Shown here one piece after another: positions 51,222-59,442 of a stretch of 64,000 nt of DNA. A program made the position numbers and the translations under genes. This DNA comes from Flavobacteriaceae bacterium (lineage in GTDB: Bacteria > Bacteroidota > Bacteroidia > Flavobacteriales > Flavobacteriaceae). The notes below the pieces were generated by a model, which did no database searches, was not told where the DNA came from, and saw only the letters and a list, made by a program, of their open reading frames with translations. The stretch covers positions 1-64,000 of the forward strand of contig CANGTQ010000006.1 in NCBI GenBank assembly GCA_947456955.1, given 5' to 3'. Position 1 is the first letter of the stretch. Each line of letters starts with the position of its first letter.

Positions 51222-52231
51222 ATAACATTAACCTCCGCTTCAATGGCAATTCCAAATTCCCTTAAAATAGTCGCTTGAATATCTCTTGAAACGGCTAGAA
51301 TTTCTTGCCCGGTTGCATTGCCATAATTGACTAAAACCAGCGCCTGATTTTTATGAATTCCGGCATCACCAAAACGCTTTCCTTTGAAACCAGCTTTTTC
51401 AATCAGCCAGCCAGCCGGGACTTTTACTTCGGTTTCTGAAACTGTATAATGTGGCATTTCGGGATGTAAAGCATGTGCATTTTTGTATTGTTCTTTTGGT
51501 ATAATTGGGTTTTTAAAAAAACTTCCACTGTTACCTAATGCTGCCGGATCAGGTAATTTACTTTGTCTTATCGCAATTACTGCATTGGAAACATCTTTTA
51601 AAGTAGGAGTAGTCACGTTTTGTTTTTCTAATTCCTTTGTAATATCTCCGTATGAAGTATTGATTTTGTGGTTGCGTTTAGTCAGTTTAAAAACGACAGA
51701 AGTAATAATAAACTGGTCTTTGACTTCGTGCTTAAAAATACTTTCCCGGTATCCAAACTGACATTCTTCTTTAGAGAATGTTTTCATTACCTGAGTCGAA
51801 ATAGTCATGGCTTCACACGAAATAAAAGTGTCTTTAATTTCGGTACCATAAGCACCAATGTTTTGAACCGGAGTTGTTCCAACATTTCCCGGAATTAATG
51901 ACATGTTTTCTAAACCACCGAAGTTTTGGTCGATGGTCCAAAGTACAAATTCGTGCCAATTTTCGCCGGCTTGACTTTCAACCCAAACAAAATCGGCATC
52001 TTCCTTCAGTACTTTTTTGCCTTTCAAATCAATATGAATTACCAAGGCTTGAATGTCTCGTGTCAATAACATATTGCTTCCGCCACCAAGTACGAATTTT
52101 GGCTCCGACTTGTTTTGCTGTAAAACGGTTTTTAAATCTTCGAGGGAATGAACAGCAACAAACTGTTTGGCTTTGGCTTCGATACCAAAAGTGTTGTATC
52201 TTTTTAAAGAAAAGTTATTCTGAATAGTCAT
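51218..52231 (-). CDS. murB: UDP-N-acetylenolpyruvoylglucosamine reductase MurB
   Basis: MurB reduces the enolpyruvyl group with NADPH via FAD, giving UDP-N-acetylmuramate for peptidoglycan. The 337-residue type I form has VLGGGSNMLLT (FAD pyrophosphate site), NMSLIPGNVGTTPVQNIGAY, FGYRESIFK (R162), and the catalytic S237 in LGNSGSFFKNP and E333 in EAEVNVI. It starts with ATG. The stop codon is embedded in a heptad array. PaiB downstream and AsnB upstream share the strand. Confidence 0.96.
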   Translation of the reverse strand: MTIQNNFSLKRYNTFGIEAKAKQFVAVHSLEDLKTVLQQNKSEPKFVLGGGSNMLLTRDIQALVIHIDLKGKKVLKEDADFVWVESQAGENWHEFVLWTIDQNFGGLENMSLIPGNVGTTPVQNIGAYGTEIKDTFISCEAMTISTQVMKTFSKEECQFGYRESIFKHEVKDQFIITSVVFKLTKRNHKINTSYGDITKELEKQNVTTPTLKDVSNAVIAIRQSKLPDPAALGNSGSFFKNPIIPKEQYKNAHALHPEMPHYTVSETEVKVPAGWLIEKAGFKGKRFGDAGIHKNQALVLVNYGNATGQEILAVSRDIQATILREFGIAIEAEVNVI

Positions 52232-52258
52232 GCTTACAAAAGTAAGACAAAGGAACTT

Positions 52259-54106
52259 TTAAACAAACTTGTTATAGTAGTTTTTTTGCCATTTGTGAAG
52301 CATAAATAGTGGCATAAAATAAGGCAAAATTTTGGTGTTTTCTTTTCTTATTTCTCCCACTAGCTTGGTTCCGTCAATGTTTTCAAGGAATGGCATTTCA
52401 AAAATAGGGCTTTTTGCAAAGTTGTATAATTCATCAACAAATCTAGGGAAACGCAACAAATAACTGCCCCAAGGTGCACTAAGTCCAATTTTTCTAAAGT
52501 CGAGAATTTCTTTCGGAAGTTTCTCTTCCATAGTGGTTTTTAAAATGTACTTCCCTTTTTTCCCGGTAAACATCCACTTGTCATCCAATGTTCCCAAACC
52601 TGCAATAAGTCTTTGATCCAAGAATGGCTCACGACATTCGATTGAAGTTCCCATAGTGCAACGGTCATTTCTATCTAATAATGAACACAAATAAGTGTGT
52701 TGATCAAAGTATAATGCTTGACGTTGCAGGTTTTTTGGATATAATTCTTGTGCTTCTTTAAAGATTTGATAACGATATTCATTTGCCGGTTTTTGTTTAT
52801 TTCCGTAAAAATTATTGATGTCGTCTGGATACACATTACATCCATTAAATATGACTAAATCAGCATCATTAGTGATTTTTGAATAGCGGAATAGTTTGTC
52901 ATAACGTGGACTTTTGTTGAAAGTTTCAAACTTACTAAGTTGTGAAATCACTTTTAATAAAGAGGTATTTTTTAATGCTTTGTATCGAACATAACCCCCC
53001 AACAATTCATCGGCACCTTCGCCAGAAAGCAAAACTTTTACTTTTGGCTTGGCTAATTTGGCAATAGCCAATAAATGCGGTTCGTTAAGATGCATTAAAG
53101 GTTCATCATTATAATAAGAGGTTTCAATCAGGTTTTGATATAAATTTTCATTTTCAAGTTTAGTATGATTGAAAGTGTATCCATACTGATCGGTTATTTT
53201 TTTTGCCAAATGGTATTCATTATGCTCTTCTTCGGAAAAACTAATGTTGAAGGTTTCGATATTCTTAAACTCTTGGTGGTATAAAGCAGATAAAATAGAA
53301 CATGAATCTAATCCTCCACTTAACAAAACACCAACGGGAACATCACTGACCATTCGAAGTTTTACCGATTCGAAGAAGGTTTCTTCAAACCATTTTTTTG
53401 GATTATCTATTTTGACATGATTTTGAATCTGTTCCTTTAAATTCCACCATCTCGTTGTTTTGCTTTTTCCTTCTTCGTCTATAACCATATAATGACCGGG
53501 AAGCAATTTTTTAACATCAGCAAACAAGGTTCCTTCGCCTGCTACAAATCGGTTGAAAAAGTATTCTTCCATTCCGTTTTCAGAAATCTGAATCGGTACT
53601 CCAGCTGCAAATAGTGCTTTTTGTTCAGAGGCAAAGTATAATGTATTTTTATGAACGCAGTAATACAAAGGTTTTACACCCATTCTGTCTCTGCAAAGAG
53701 TCAGTTTTTTTTCTACAGTATCCCAAATGGCGAATGCAAACATTCCATGAAGTCTGTGTAAAACTTCCATACCGTAAAGTTCATAAAGTTTTAGTAAAAC
53801 TTCAGTGTCAGAACCCGATTTCAGGCTGATTCCTTTGCTTTTTAATTCGGGATAAAATGATTGATAATTATAAATTTCCCCGTTAAAGACAATTATATAT
53901 CGTCCGTTATCTGAAATAAAAGGTTGATGTCCTGCTGAAGAAGTATCAATAATTGACAAACGTCTGTGGCCTAATCCAATATTATTGTTGATATAAATAC
54001 CCTTATCATCCGGACCACGATGTTCCAGAATTTCCCTCATTTTAATCAGTTGATTTTGATCAACTTGTTTGTAATTTAAATGGAAAATTCCATTAATTCC
54101 ACACAT
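52259..54106 (-). CDS. asnB: Asparagine synthase, glutamine-hydrolysing
   Basis: The N-terminal class II glutaminase domain starts MCGINGIF with the nucleophile Cys2 and has SIIDTSSAGHQPF and the R49 region GLGHRRLS. The synthetase domain carries the ATP-binding LLSGGLDSCS (262-270). It is 615 residues, within the range of AsnB-like proteins. In surface-polysaccharide loci such proteins are often amidotransferases for sugars or wax-like precursors. Here it is coupled to a GT4 gene (six-base gap), so a specialised amidation is possible. Plain asparagine synthesis is the default. Confidence 0.92.
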   Translation of the reverse strand: MCGINGIFHLNYKQVDQNQLIKMREILEHRGPDDKGIYINNNIGLGHRRLSIIDTSSAGHQPFISDNGRYIIVFNGEIYNYQSFYPELKSKGISLKSGSDTEVLLKLYELYGMEVLHRLHGMFAFAIWDTVEKKLTLCRDRMGVKPLYYCVHKNTLYFASEQKALFAAGVPIQISENGMEEYFFNRFVAGEGTLFADVKKLLPGHYMVIDEEGKSKTTRWWNLKEQIQNHVKIDNPKKWFEETFFESVKLRMVSDVPVGVLLSGGLDSCSILSALYHQEFKNIETFNISFSEEEHNEYHLAKKITDQYGYTFNHTKLENENLYQNLIETSYYNDEPLMHLNEPHLLAIAKLAKPKVKVLLSGEGADELLGGYVRYKALKNTSLLKVISQLSKFETFNKSPRYDKLFRYSKITNDADLVIFNGCNVYPDDINNFYGNKQKPANEYRYQIFKEAQELYPKNLQRQALYFDQHTYLCSLLDRNDRCTMGTSIECREPFLDQRLIAGLGTLDDKWMFTGKKGKYILKTTMEEKLPKEILDFRKIGLSAPWGSYLLRFPRFVDELYNFAKSPIFEMPFLENIDGTKLVGEIRKENTKILPYFMPLFMLHKWQKNYYNKFV

Positions 54107-54112
54107 ATTTCT

Positions 54113-55180
54113 CTAGAGAGTAGTAGATTTAATTTCAATTAAATCATGATAAGTAAATGCAATTTTTTTCATGTTGATTTTGTAGTTGGCATTTTCTTCT
54201 ACAAATTTTCGATTTTCAACTATTGCTTTTTTTGTAAAATCGGTATTCTTAAATGCCCACTCAATTTCTTCGGCTAATTTAATCTCATTTTCGATAGTAA
54301 CAAGTATTCCGTTCTCTTTTTGTTGTATCCAGCATCTGTTTCCGGGTAAATCACTTACAATGGGTAAACATCCGGATGCCATTGCTTCAAAAAGTGATGC
54401 GGAGACACCTTCAGTTATGGGCGTACTTATATAAAAATTAGCTTGCTGTAAAAACTTTGGAATGTCATTATTGTTAATTCTTCCCACAAAATTCACCTCA
54501 TTATCTATCTTTAATTCCTTTGCCAACCATTTTAATTTTTTTAATTCTGTCCCGTCACCAATAATGGTTAGTTTAAAAGGAATACTTTTTTGCTTGACAA
54601 TTGAAAATGCTTTCAAAATCAAATCGTGATTATATTCTGGTTCCAAAGAACGAGTCACAACGGCATTTATAAATGTTCCATCTGAAGCATCATTAAATTG
54701 GAAAAAATCTAAATTTATTCCCTTAGGCAAAATCATTACTTTGTCCATATCTACATTGCTTTCTTTCATGTGTTCTGCCATAGAATTTCCCCAGGCATGA
54801 ATTAAGTCGGCTTTTTTGAAAGCATAATTTTGAAGTCTTTTTTTGAAAATGTATAAGGGTGAATTATGTGGCCATAAATCGGTAATGCCTTGTTGCGCAA
54901 TTGCCATTGGTTTTAATCCTGAAATGGCAGCTAAATAGCCATAACTTGTAGTTCGCTCTGCTATGACCATATCGGGATTAAATTTTTTAACGATACTTTT
55001 AATGGTCAAAATCGCTTTGGCTAATTCAAAAAGTCTTATAATTCTGTTGAATCCGTTATTGCTTGTCTTTAGTTCCCAGGTGACGATTTCAAAGTCGCCA
55101 AATTCCCTCAGTCCGTTCATCCAAGTAATAGCATCGGCACGATAGGTTTCCCCAAAAAATAAAATTCTTTTTTTTGACAT
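54113..55180 (-). CDS. Family 4 glycosyltransferase
   Basis: The GT-B fold shows FGETYRADAITWMNGLREFG and AQQGITDLWPHNSPLYIFKK in the N-domain and, in the C-domain, NAVVTRSLEPEYNHDLILKA and the EX7E motif in TEGVSASLFEAMASGCLPIV. It retains the configuration of the sugar transferred. No signal peptide or membrane segment is seen, so it is cytoplasmic or peripheral. It is coupled to asnB and DUF2461 by six-base gaps, so the trio is an operon. The acceptor is unknown; surface glycan is likely. Confidence 0.92.
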   Translation of the reverse strand: MSKKRILFFGETYRADAITWMNGLREFGDFEIVTWELKTSNNGFNRIIRLFELAKAILTIKSIVKKFNPDMVIAERTTSYGYLAAISGLKPMAIAQQGITDLWPHNSPLYIFKKRLQNYAFKKADLIHAWGNSMAEHMKESNVDMDKVMILPKGINLDFFQFNDASDGTFINAVVTRSLEPEYNHDLILKAFSIVKQKSIPFKLTIIGDGTELKKLKWLAKELKIDNEVNFVGRINNNDIPKFLQQANFYISTPITEGVSASLFEAMASGCLPIVSDLPGNRCWIQQKENGILVTIENEIKLAEEIEWAFKNTDFTKKAIVENRKFVEENANYKINMKKIAFTYHDLIEIKSTTL

Positions 55181-55186
55181 TATGAT

Positions 55187-55861
55187 TTATTCTTCGGTTT
55201 CCAGCGCACGGTTTAAAAAGTCATTTATCGGTTTTAAAATGATTAACTTTTCAGCTATCATTTTACTAAAATTTGAGTCCAAAAATAATTTGTCATCAAT
55301 CTTTTTAGAAGCCGTAAAACTTTTTAATTTCAAAAATTCAATGGCAGGATGATTCGGTTCGAAATCTTTAGGTGCTTTTTTTAGTGTATTATTTTCATCA
55401 CGGGTAATCGTACCAAACTCAGATTTAAATTTTTTATTATTGATAATTGCTTCTAAATCTTCATAAAAAAAGGCAATTTCTTTTCGGATGCGTTTCAGTT
55501 CATCTGGTTCCGGGCAACAAACACCACCTGCTATAAATGATTTTCCTTTTTCAAAATGGATGTAATAGCCAGGACTGTTTTTAGCCAATTTATTTTGGGT
55601 AAACCATACGCCTATGTTGGTTTTATAAGGCGATTTGTCTTTTGAAAAACGAATATCGCGATTGATTCTAAATGTACAGTTTTTAACTTCCAAAGGCTCC
55701 AATGACTTGTCTAAAGGCTTCATAACTGTCAAAATTGAAGCAATATAATTGTAATAGTCTTTCTTGAAGTTTTCATACCTTTTTTTGTTGGCATGCATCC
55801 ATTCGGTGTTGTTGTTTGCAATCAAATCTTCAAGAAATTGGATGGCTTCTTTGGTTATCAT
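55187..55861 (-). CDS. DUF2461 family protein
   Basis: The 224-residue protein matches DUF2461: ITKEAIQFLEDLIANNNTEW, FRINRDIRFSKDKSPYKTNI, then SPGYYIHFEKGKSFIAGGVC. The family is defined by FRIxRDxRFSKDKxPYKT, of unknown role. The protein is soluble, with no signal peptide. It is the first gene of the DUF2461-GT4-asnB run on the minus strand. The ATG start is good. Confidence 0.87.
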   Translation of the reverse strand: MITKEAIQFLEDLIANNNTEWMHANKKRYENFKKDYYNYIASILTVMKPLDKSLEPLEVKNCTFRINRDIRFSKDKSPYKTNIGVWFTQNKLAKNSPGYYIHFEKGKSFIAGGVCCPEPDELKRIRKEIAFFYEDLEAIINNKKFKSEFGTITRDENNTLKKAPKDFEPNHPAIEFLKLKSFTASKKIDDKLFLDSNFSKMIAEKLIILKPINDFLNRALETEE

Positions 55862-55902
55862 AAAATCATTTTTTTATTTGTGATAATCTGTGCAATCTGT
55901 GT

Positions 55903-56604
55903 TTACAAATGTTTTTTTAAATCTTCCTCCGAAATATAACCAACATTTCTCCATACTTCTTTTCCTTTTTCATAAATAATGATGGTTGGCAAAGCATCTA
56001 ATTTCAATTGTTCTACGATAGTTTTGTTTTCATCAGCATCCAATTGGACTATATTAATCTTATCCTTCATTTCTGTTTGAAACTTCAAAATGTATGGATT
56101 CATTTTTTTACATGGTGCACACCATTTGGCATTGAAATCAATCATTACTCTATCGCTAGATTTTATCAATTCGCCATATTCCTGGTCACATATACCAATA
56201 ATTTTGGTACTTGGCATTGCATCGGCATTGTTTTCTGCATTCCATTTCATAATCCCGCCATTAAGATTATAGATTTCTTTGAAACCCAATTCGGCTAATT
56301 TATTGGCAGCTTGTGCACTTCTTCCTCCAACTTTGCAATACACAAAAATTGGTTTTGATTTGTTATAGGAATTAACTTTGGTAACAAAGTCATCTCCGTT
56401 CCAGTTCACATTTTTTGCATTGCCAATATGTTCAACACTATATTCTTCCGGAGTTCTAACGTCTAATAGTTGAGGGTTTTCATTAGTTTTTAGCTTTTCA
56501 GCAAATAATTTTGCATCAATAGTATTAACTGAATTGGAAGTTTGTCCGTGGCAACTTATAAACAGAAAACTCAATAATAACAAGGAAATGAAGTTCAATT
56601 TCAT
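55903..56604 (-). CDS. Lipoprotein with rhodanese and thioredoxin domains
   Basis: The precursor has a lipobox with C18 (LFISC). A rhodanese domain (about 28-122) has catalytic C90 in YCKVGGRSA and DVRTPEEY. A thioredoxin-like domain (about 135-233) has the redox pair C162/C165 in WCAPC and cis-Pro206. The protein, 233 residues long, should be anchored in the membrane, on the periplasmic side, and may handle sulfane sulfur or disulfide exchange. The fusion is seen in Bacteroidetes, but its partner is unknown. A short ATCTGTG repeat lies in the 41-base spacer after it. Confidence 0.9.
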   Translation of the reverse strand: MKLNFISLLLLSFLFISCHGQTSNSVNTIDAKLFAEKLKTNENPQLLDVRTPEEYSVEHIGNAKNVNWNGDDFVTKVNSYNKSKPIFVYCKVGGRSAQAANKLAELGFKEIYNLNGGIMKWNAENNADAMPSTKIIGICDQEYGELIKSSDRVMIDFNAKWCAPCKKMNPYILKFQTEMKDKINIVQLDADENKTIVEQLKLDALPTIIIYEKGKEVWRNVGYISEEDLKKHL

Positions 56605-56643
56605 AATTTTAAATTTTAGACTAAATTACAAATTTGATGAATA

Positions 56644-57723
56644 CTAAAGATTAAAAATTTTATAACTCTGAAGGGTTGTTTTTACAATGTTTTCCGTACG
56701 TTCCGGATGCGTATCTGAAATGAATAACTGTCCAAATTCTTCTTTGTTTACCATTTCAATTATTTTACTCACGCGAAATTCATCGAGCTTATCAAAAATA
56801 TCGTCAAACAGTAAAATGGGTTTTTCACCACTTTGTTTTTTGACAAAATCAAATTGTGCTAATTTCAAGGCGATAAGAAATGATTTTTGTTGTCCTTGAG
56901 AACCAAATTTTTTAATCGGATAGTTATCAATTTCAAAAGATAAATCGTCTTTGTGAACGCCAACTGAAGTATAGTGCAAAGCCCTGTCTTTACTGATGTT
57001 TTCTTCCAATAAAGTCAAAGTGTCTTTTTCAAACAGATTACTTTGGTAAACCAATTGCACCGTTTCGGCCGAGTTGGTAATTTCACGATGGTAATTGTTA
57101 AAAATCGGAATAAAATCGATTAAGAACTTTTTTCGTTTCTCAAAAATAAACTCCCCAAGCGTATTGAGTTGTTCATTATAAATAGACAGAGTATCTTTTT
57201 CAAAAACATGGTTCAGTGCAAAAAATTTCAACAAGGCATTACGTTGACTGATGATTTTTTGATATTGTATTAGTTGCTGTAAATAAGAACTATCCAATTG
57301 TGAAATAACAGTATCTATAAATTTTCTTCTGGTTTCGCTGCCTTCAATAATCAGATCACTATCGGCAGGTGAAATAATAACCAATGGAATAAAGCCTATG
57401 TGGTCGGAGAATTTTTCATAAACTTTGCCGTTTCGTTTTAGGATTTTTTTTTGTCCTTTTTTCAAACTGCACAAAATTTGCTCGGTTCTTCCGTTTTTTT
57501 CAAATTCACCATCTACCACAAAAAAATCTTCTCCGTGTTTGATGTTTTGTACCGCTAATGGATTGAAATAACTTTTACCGTTTGCCAAATGATAAATAGC
57601 ATCAAGGATATTTGTTTTTCCAATACCATTTTTACCCACGAAACAATTGATTTTGGAATCCAATTCGAAGTCGATTTCCGAGAAATTTTTATAATTGAGT
57701 AATGAAATTCGCTTTAAAAACAA
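56644..57723 (-). CDS. recF: DNA replication and repair protein RecF
   Basis: RecF binds gapped DNA and helps RecOR load RecA. It has Walker A GKNGIGKT (30-37), the signature [15 protein letters not shown], and Walker [17 protein letters not shown]. At 359 residues the length is normal. No ATG lies upstream within the frame: TTG at 57723 ([15 protein letters not shown]) is the best start, because the conserved KNF motif must follow it and a TAA precedes it closely. It is divergent from the TPR gene and not next to dnaA or dnaN. Confidence 0.95.
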   Translation of the reverse strand: MFLKRISLLNYKNFSEIDFELDSKINCFVGKNGIGKTNILDAIYHLANGKSYFNPLAVQNIKHGEDFFVVDGEFEKNGRTEQILCSLKKGQKKILKRNGKVYEKFSDHIGFIPLVIISPADSDLIIEGSETRRKFIDTVISQLDSSYLQQLIQYQKIISQRNALLKFFALNHVFEKDTLSIYNEQLNTLGEFIFEKRKKFLIDFIPIFNNYHREITNSAETVQLVYQSNLFEKDTLTLLEENISKDRALHYTSVGVHKDDLSFEIDNYPIKKFGSQGQQKSFLIALKLAQFDFVKKQSGEKPILLFDDIFDKLDEFRVSKIIEMVNKEEFGQLFISDTHPERTENIVKTTLQSYKIFNL

Positions 57724-57818
57724 TTTTATTTTTGTTTAAAATTAATGTTCTAAACTTAGGTGGTGCAAATTATTCAAAAATATCGAGAAAAATAGCTTTC
57801 ATTTATCAATAAAAATTT

Positions 57819-57826
57819 TATTTTTG
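57819..57826 (+). promoter_or_regulatory. Putative -7 box of the TPR gene
   Basis: TATTTTTG fits TAnnTTTG and lies 21 bases before the ATG. No -33 TTG is obvious. Confidence 0.45.
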
Positions 57827-57847
57827 CGCACACTAAATTAGAAATAA

Positions 57848-58636
57848 ATGGCAACTTTTAACAAAAGAGGATATAAAGAACCAAAACCAAAAGCAGAAAA
57901 ATTAGACAATAACTACATTGAAGATGTAAATGTTGATGCAAAAGACAGCGCAACAGCAAAAGCATTTGATACTTTAGATCAATCGGCTTCAAGAGCTGAA
58001 GATTTTGTAGCCAAAAATCAAAAATACATATTAGGATTTCTTACGGTTGTTGCTTTAGCCACAGTATCTTATTTATTATATCAGAAGTTTATTGCTGAGC
58101 CTAGTCAGGAAGAAGCGGCAAGTGAATTATTTGTTGCGCAACAAAACTTTCAAAAGGCAGTTGATGCTACCGGAACAAAATCAGATTCTTTGTATAATTT
58201 AGTTTTAAAAGGTTCAGAAGGAAAATTTGGAGTAGTTAAAATTGCTGACGAATATTCTGGAACGGATGCTGGGAATTTAGCTAATTATTATGCCGGAGTT
58301 GCTTATTTGAATACTAAAAAGTATGCTGAAGCAATTACTAGTTTAGAGAAATTCAAATCAGATGATATTATGTTAAGTACCATTGCAATTGGTGCAATTG
58401 GTGATGCATATGCACAACAAAACAAACAAAAAGAAGCTTTAGAGTATTATGTTAAAGCAGCTGATGCTAACAAAAACGAATTGACAAGACCAAGATATTT
58501 AATGAAAGCCGGTAAAACTGCATTGGTTTTAGGAAATAAAGCTGATGCTTTAAAATATTTCACCGATATCAAAGATAATTACGATACTGCTCCAGAAGCT
58601 CAAAGTATCGATGCTTTGATTGGATTAGCGCAGTAA
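57848..58636 (+). CDS. TPR protein with one transmembrane helix (YfgM-like)
   Basis: A basic, charged cytoplasmic N-terminus (about 1-60) is followed by one helix (about 62-80; YILGFLTVVALATVSYLLYQ) and a periplasmic TPR region (about 95-262), with repeats visible in YYAGVAYLNTKKYAEAITSL and GDAYAQQNKQKEALEYYVKA. YfgM in E. coli interacts with SecYEG and PpiD; similar function is only inferred. The stop precedes a heptad hairpin, then ribH. Confidence 0.87.
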   Translation: MATFNKRGYKEPKPKAEKLDNNYIEDVNVDAKDSATAKAFDTLDQSASRAEDFVAKNQKYILGFLTVVALATVSYLLYQKFIAEPSQEEAASELFVAQQNFQKAVDATGTKSDSLYNLVLKGSEGKFGVVKIADEYSGTDAGNLANYYAGVAYLNTKKYAEAITSLEKFKSDDIMLSTIAIGAIGDAYAQQNKQKEALEYYVKAADANKNELTRPRYLMKAGKTALVLGNKADALKYFTDIKDNYDTAPEAQSIDALIGLAQ

Positions 58637-58638
58637 TT

Positions 58639-58716
58639 GATTTAGGAATCAGGAATTAGGATTAAGGATTTTTTACTTATTGCTAAATCCCAAATTCTAA
58701 ATCCCAAATCCTAATT
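58639..58716. repeat. Inverted ATTTAGG heptad hairpin
   Basis: The left arm reads GATTTAG, GAATCAG, GAATTAG, GATTAAG (58639-58666). The right arm AAATCCC, AAATTCT, AAATCCC, AAATCCT (58685-58712) is its rough reverse complement. The array lies between the TPR gene and ribH and could form a stem-loop. Confidence 0.8.
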
Positions 58717-58722
58717 ATTATT

Positions 58723-59217
58723 ATGGCTACGGCAAACAAAAATTTATCCAATTACGATAAAAATACAATCCCAAACGCGAAAGATTTTCGGTTTGGGATT
58801 GTTGTTTCTGAATGGAATGATAATATTACAAATGGGTTATATAATGGCGCGGAAGCGGCCTTATTAGATTGTGGCGCCAACCCGGAAAATATTATTCGTT
58901 GGAATGTTCCTGGAAGTTTTGAACTTGTTTATGGTGCACAGCGAATGATTGTTACACAGGAAGTTGATGTGGTGATTACCATTGGTTGCGTAATAAAAGG
59001 CGAAACCATGCATTTCGAATTTGTTTGCGATGGCGTAACACAAGGCATCAAAGATTTGAATGTACAAACTGATGTGCCGGTAATATTTTGTTTGTTGACC
59101 GATAACAACGAACAGCAATCTATTGATAGAAGTGGTGGCGTTCACGGAAACAAAGGAACCGAAGCCGCCATTGCTGCAATAAAAATGGCAGAGTTAAGAA
59201 GGAAATCAAATTCATAA
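58723..59217 (+). CDS. ribH: 6,7-dimethyl-8-ribityllumazine synthase
   Basis: RibH joins an amino-ribityl pyrimidine and a dihydroxybutanone phosphate in riboflavin synthesis, usually as a 60-mer or pentamer. The 164-residue protein has FGIVVSEWNDNITNGLYNGA, WNVPGSFELVYGAQRM, and the conserved IGCVIKGETMHFEFVCDGVT with the catalytic His in ETMHFE. It starts with ATG. It is followed by a clear terminator, and the rest of the rib pathway lies elsewhere. Confidence 0.97.
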   Translation: MATANKNLSNYDKNTIPNAKDFRFGIVVSEWNDNITNGLYNGAEAALLDCGANPENIIRWNVPGSFELVYGAQRMIVTQEVDVVITIGCVIKGETMHFEFVCDGVTQGIKDLNVQTDVPVIFCLLTDNNEQQSIDRSGGVHGNKGTEAAIAAIKMAELRRKSNS

Positions 59218-59242
59218 TATCCCTTTTTCAGTTTAAAATAGT

Positions 59243-59276
59243 AACCTATTCCATTGTGAATAGGTTTTTTATTTTT
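59243..59276 (+). terminator. Terminator after ribH
   Basis: AACCTATTC (59243-59251) pairs perfectly with GAATAGGTT (59258-59266) around a 6-base loop, followed by a T-run. Confidence 0.9.
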
Positions 59277-59357
59277 AGTAAAATATTAGCTATAAATCCC
59301 AATACTTTTTCATTAAATTTGCTTACTTTGGTTTTTACTTTTGAACCATAAACTAAA

Positions 59358-59425
59358 CCCGAGAAGAAGCCGACACGAAGCTTTAGCGAATAGGCGAAGC
59401 AATTGTGTGGAGCGCAGCGAAATAA
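59358..59425. repeat. GGAGCGCAGCG spacer element upstream of mutL
   Basis: CCCGAGAAGAAGCCGACACG, AAGCTTTAGCGAATAGGCGA and TGTGTGGAGCGCAGCGAAAT share the TGGAGCGCAGCG-AATAAA core and GCGAA words with 50490-50531. It ends 18 bases before the mutL ATG. Confidence 0.6.
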
Positions 59426-59442
59426 AACAACAAACTGTATAA

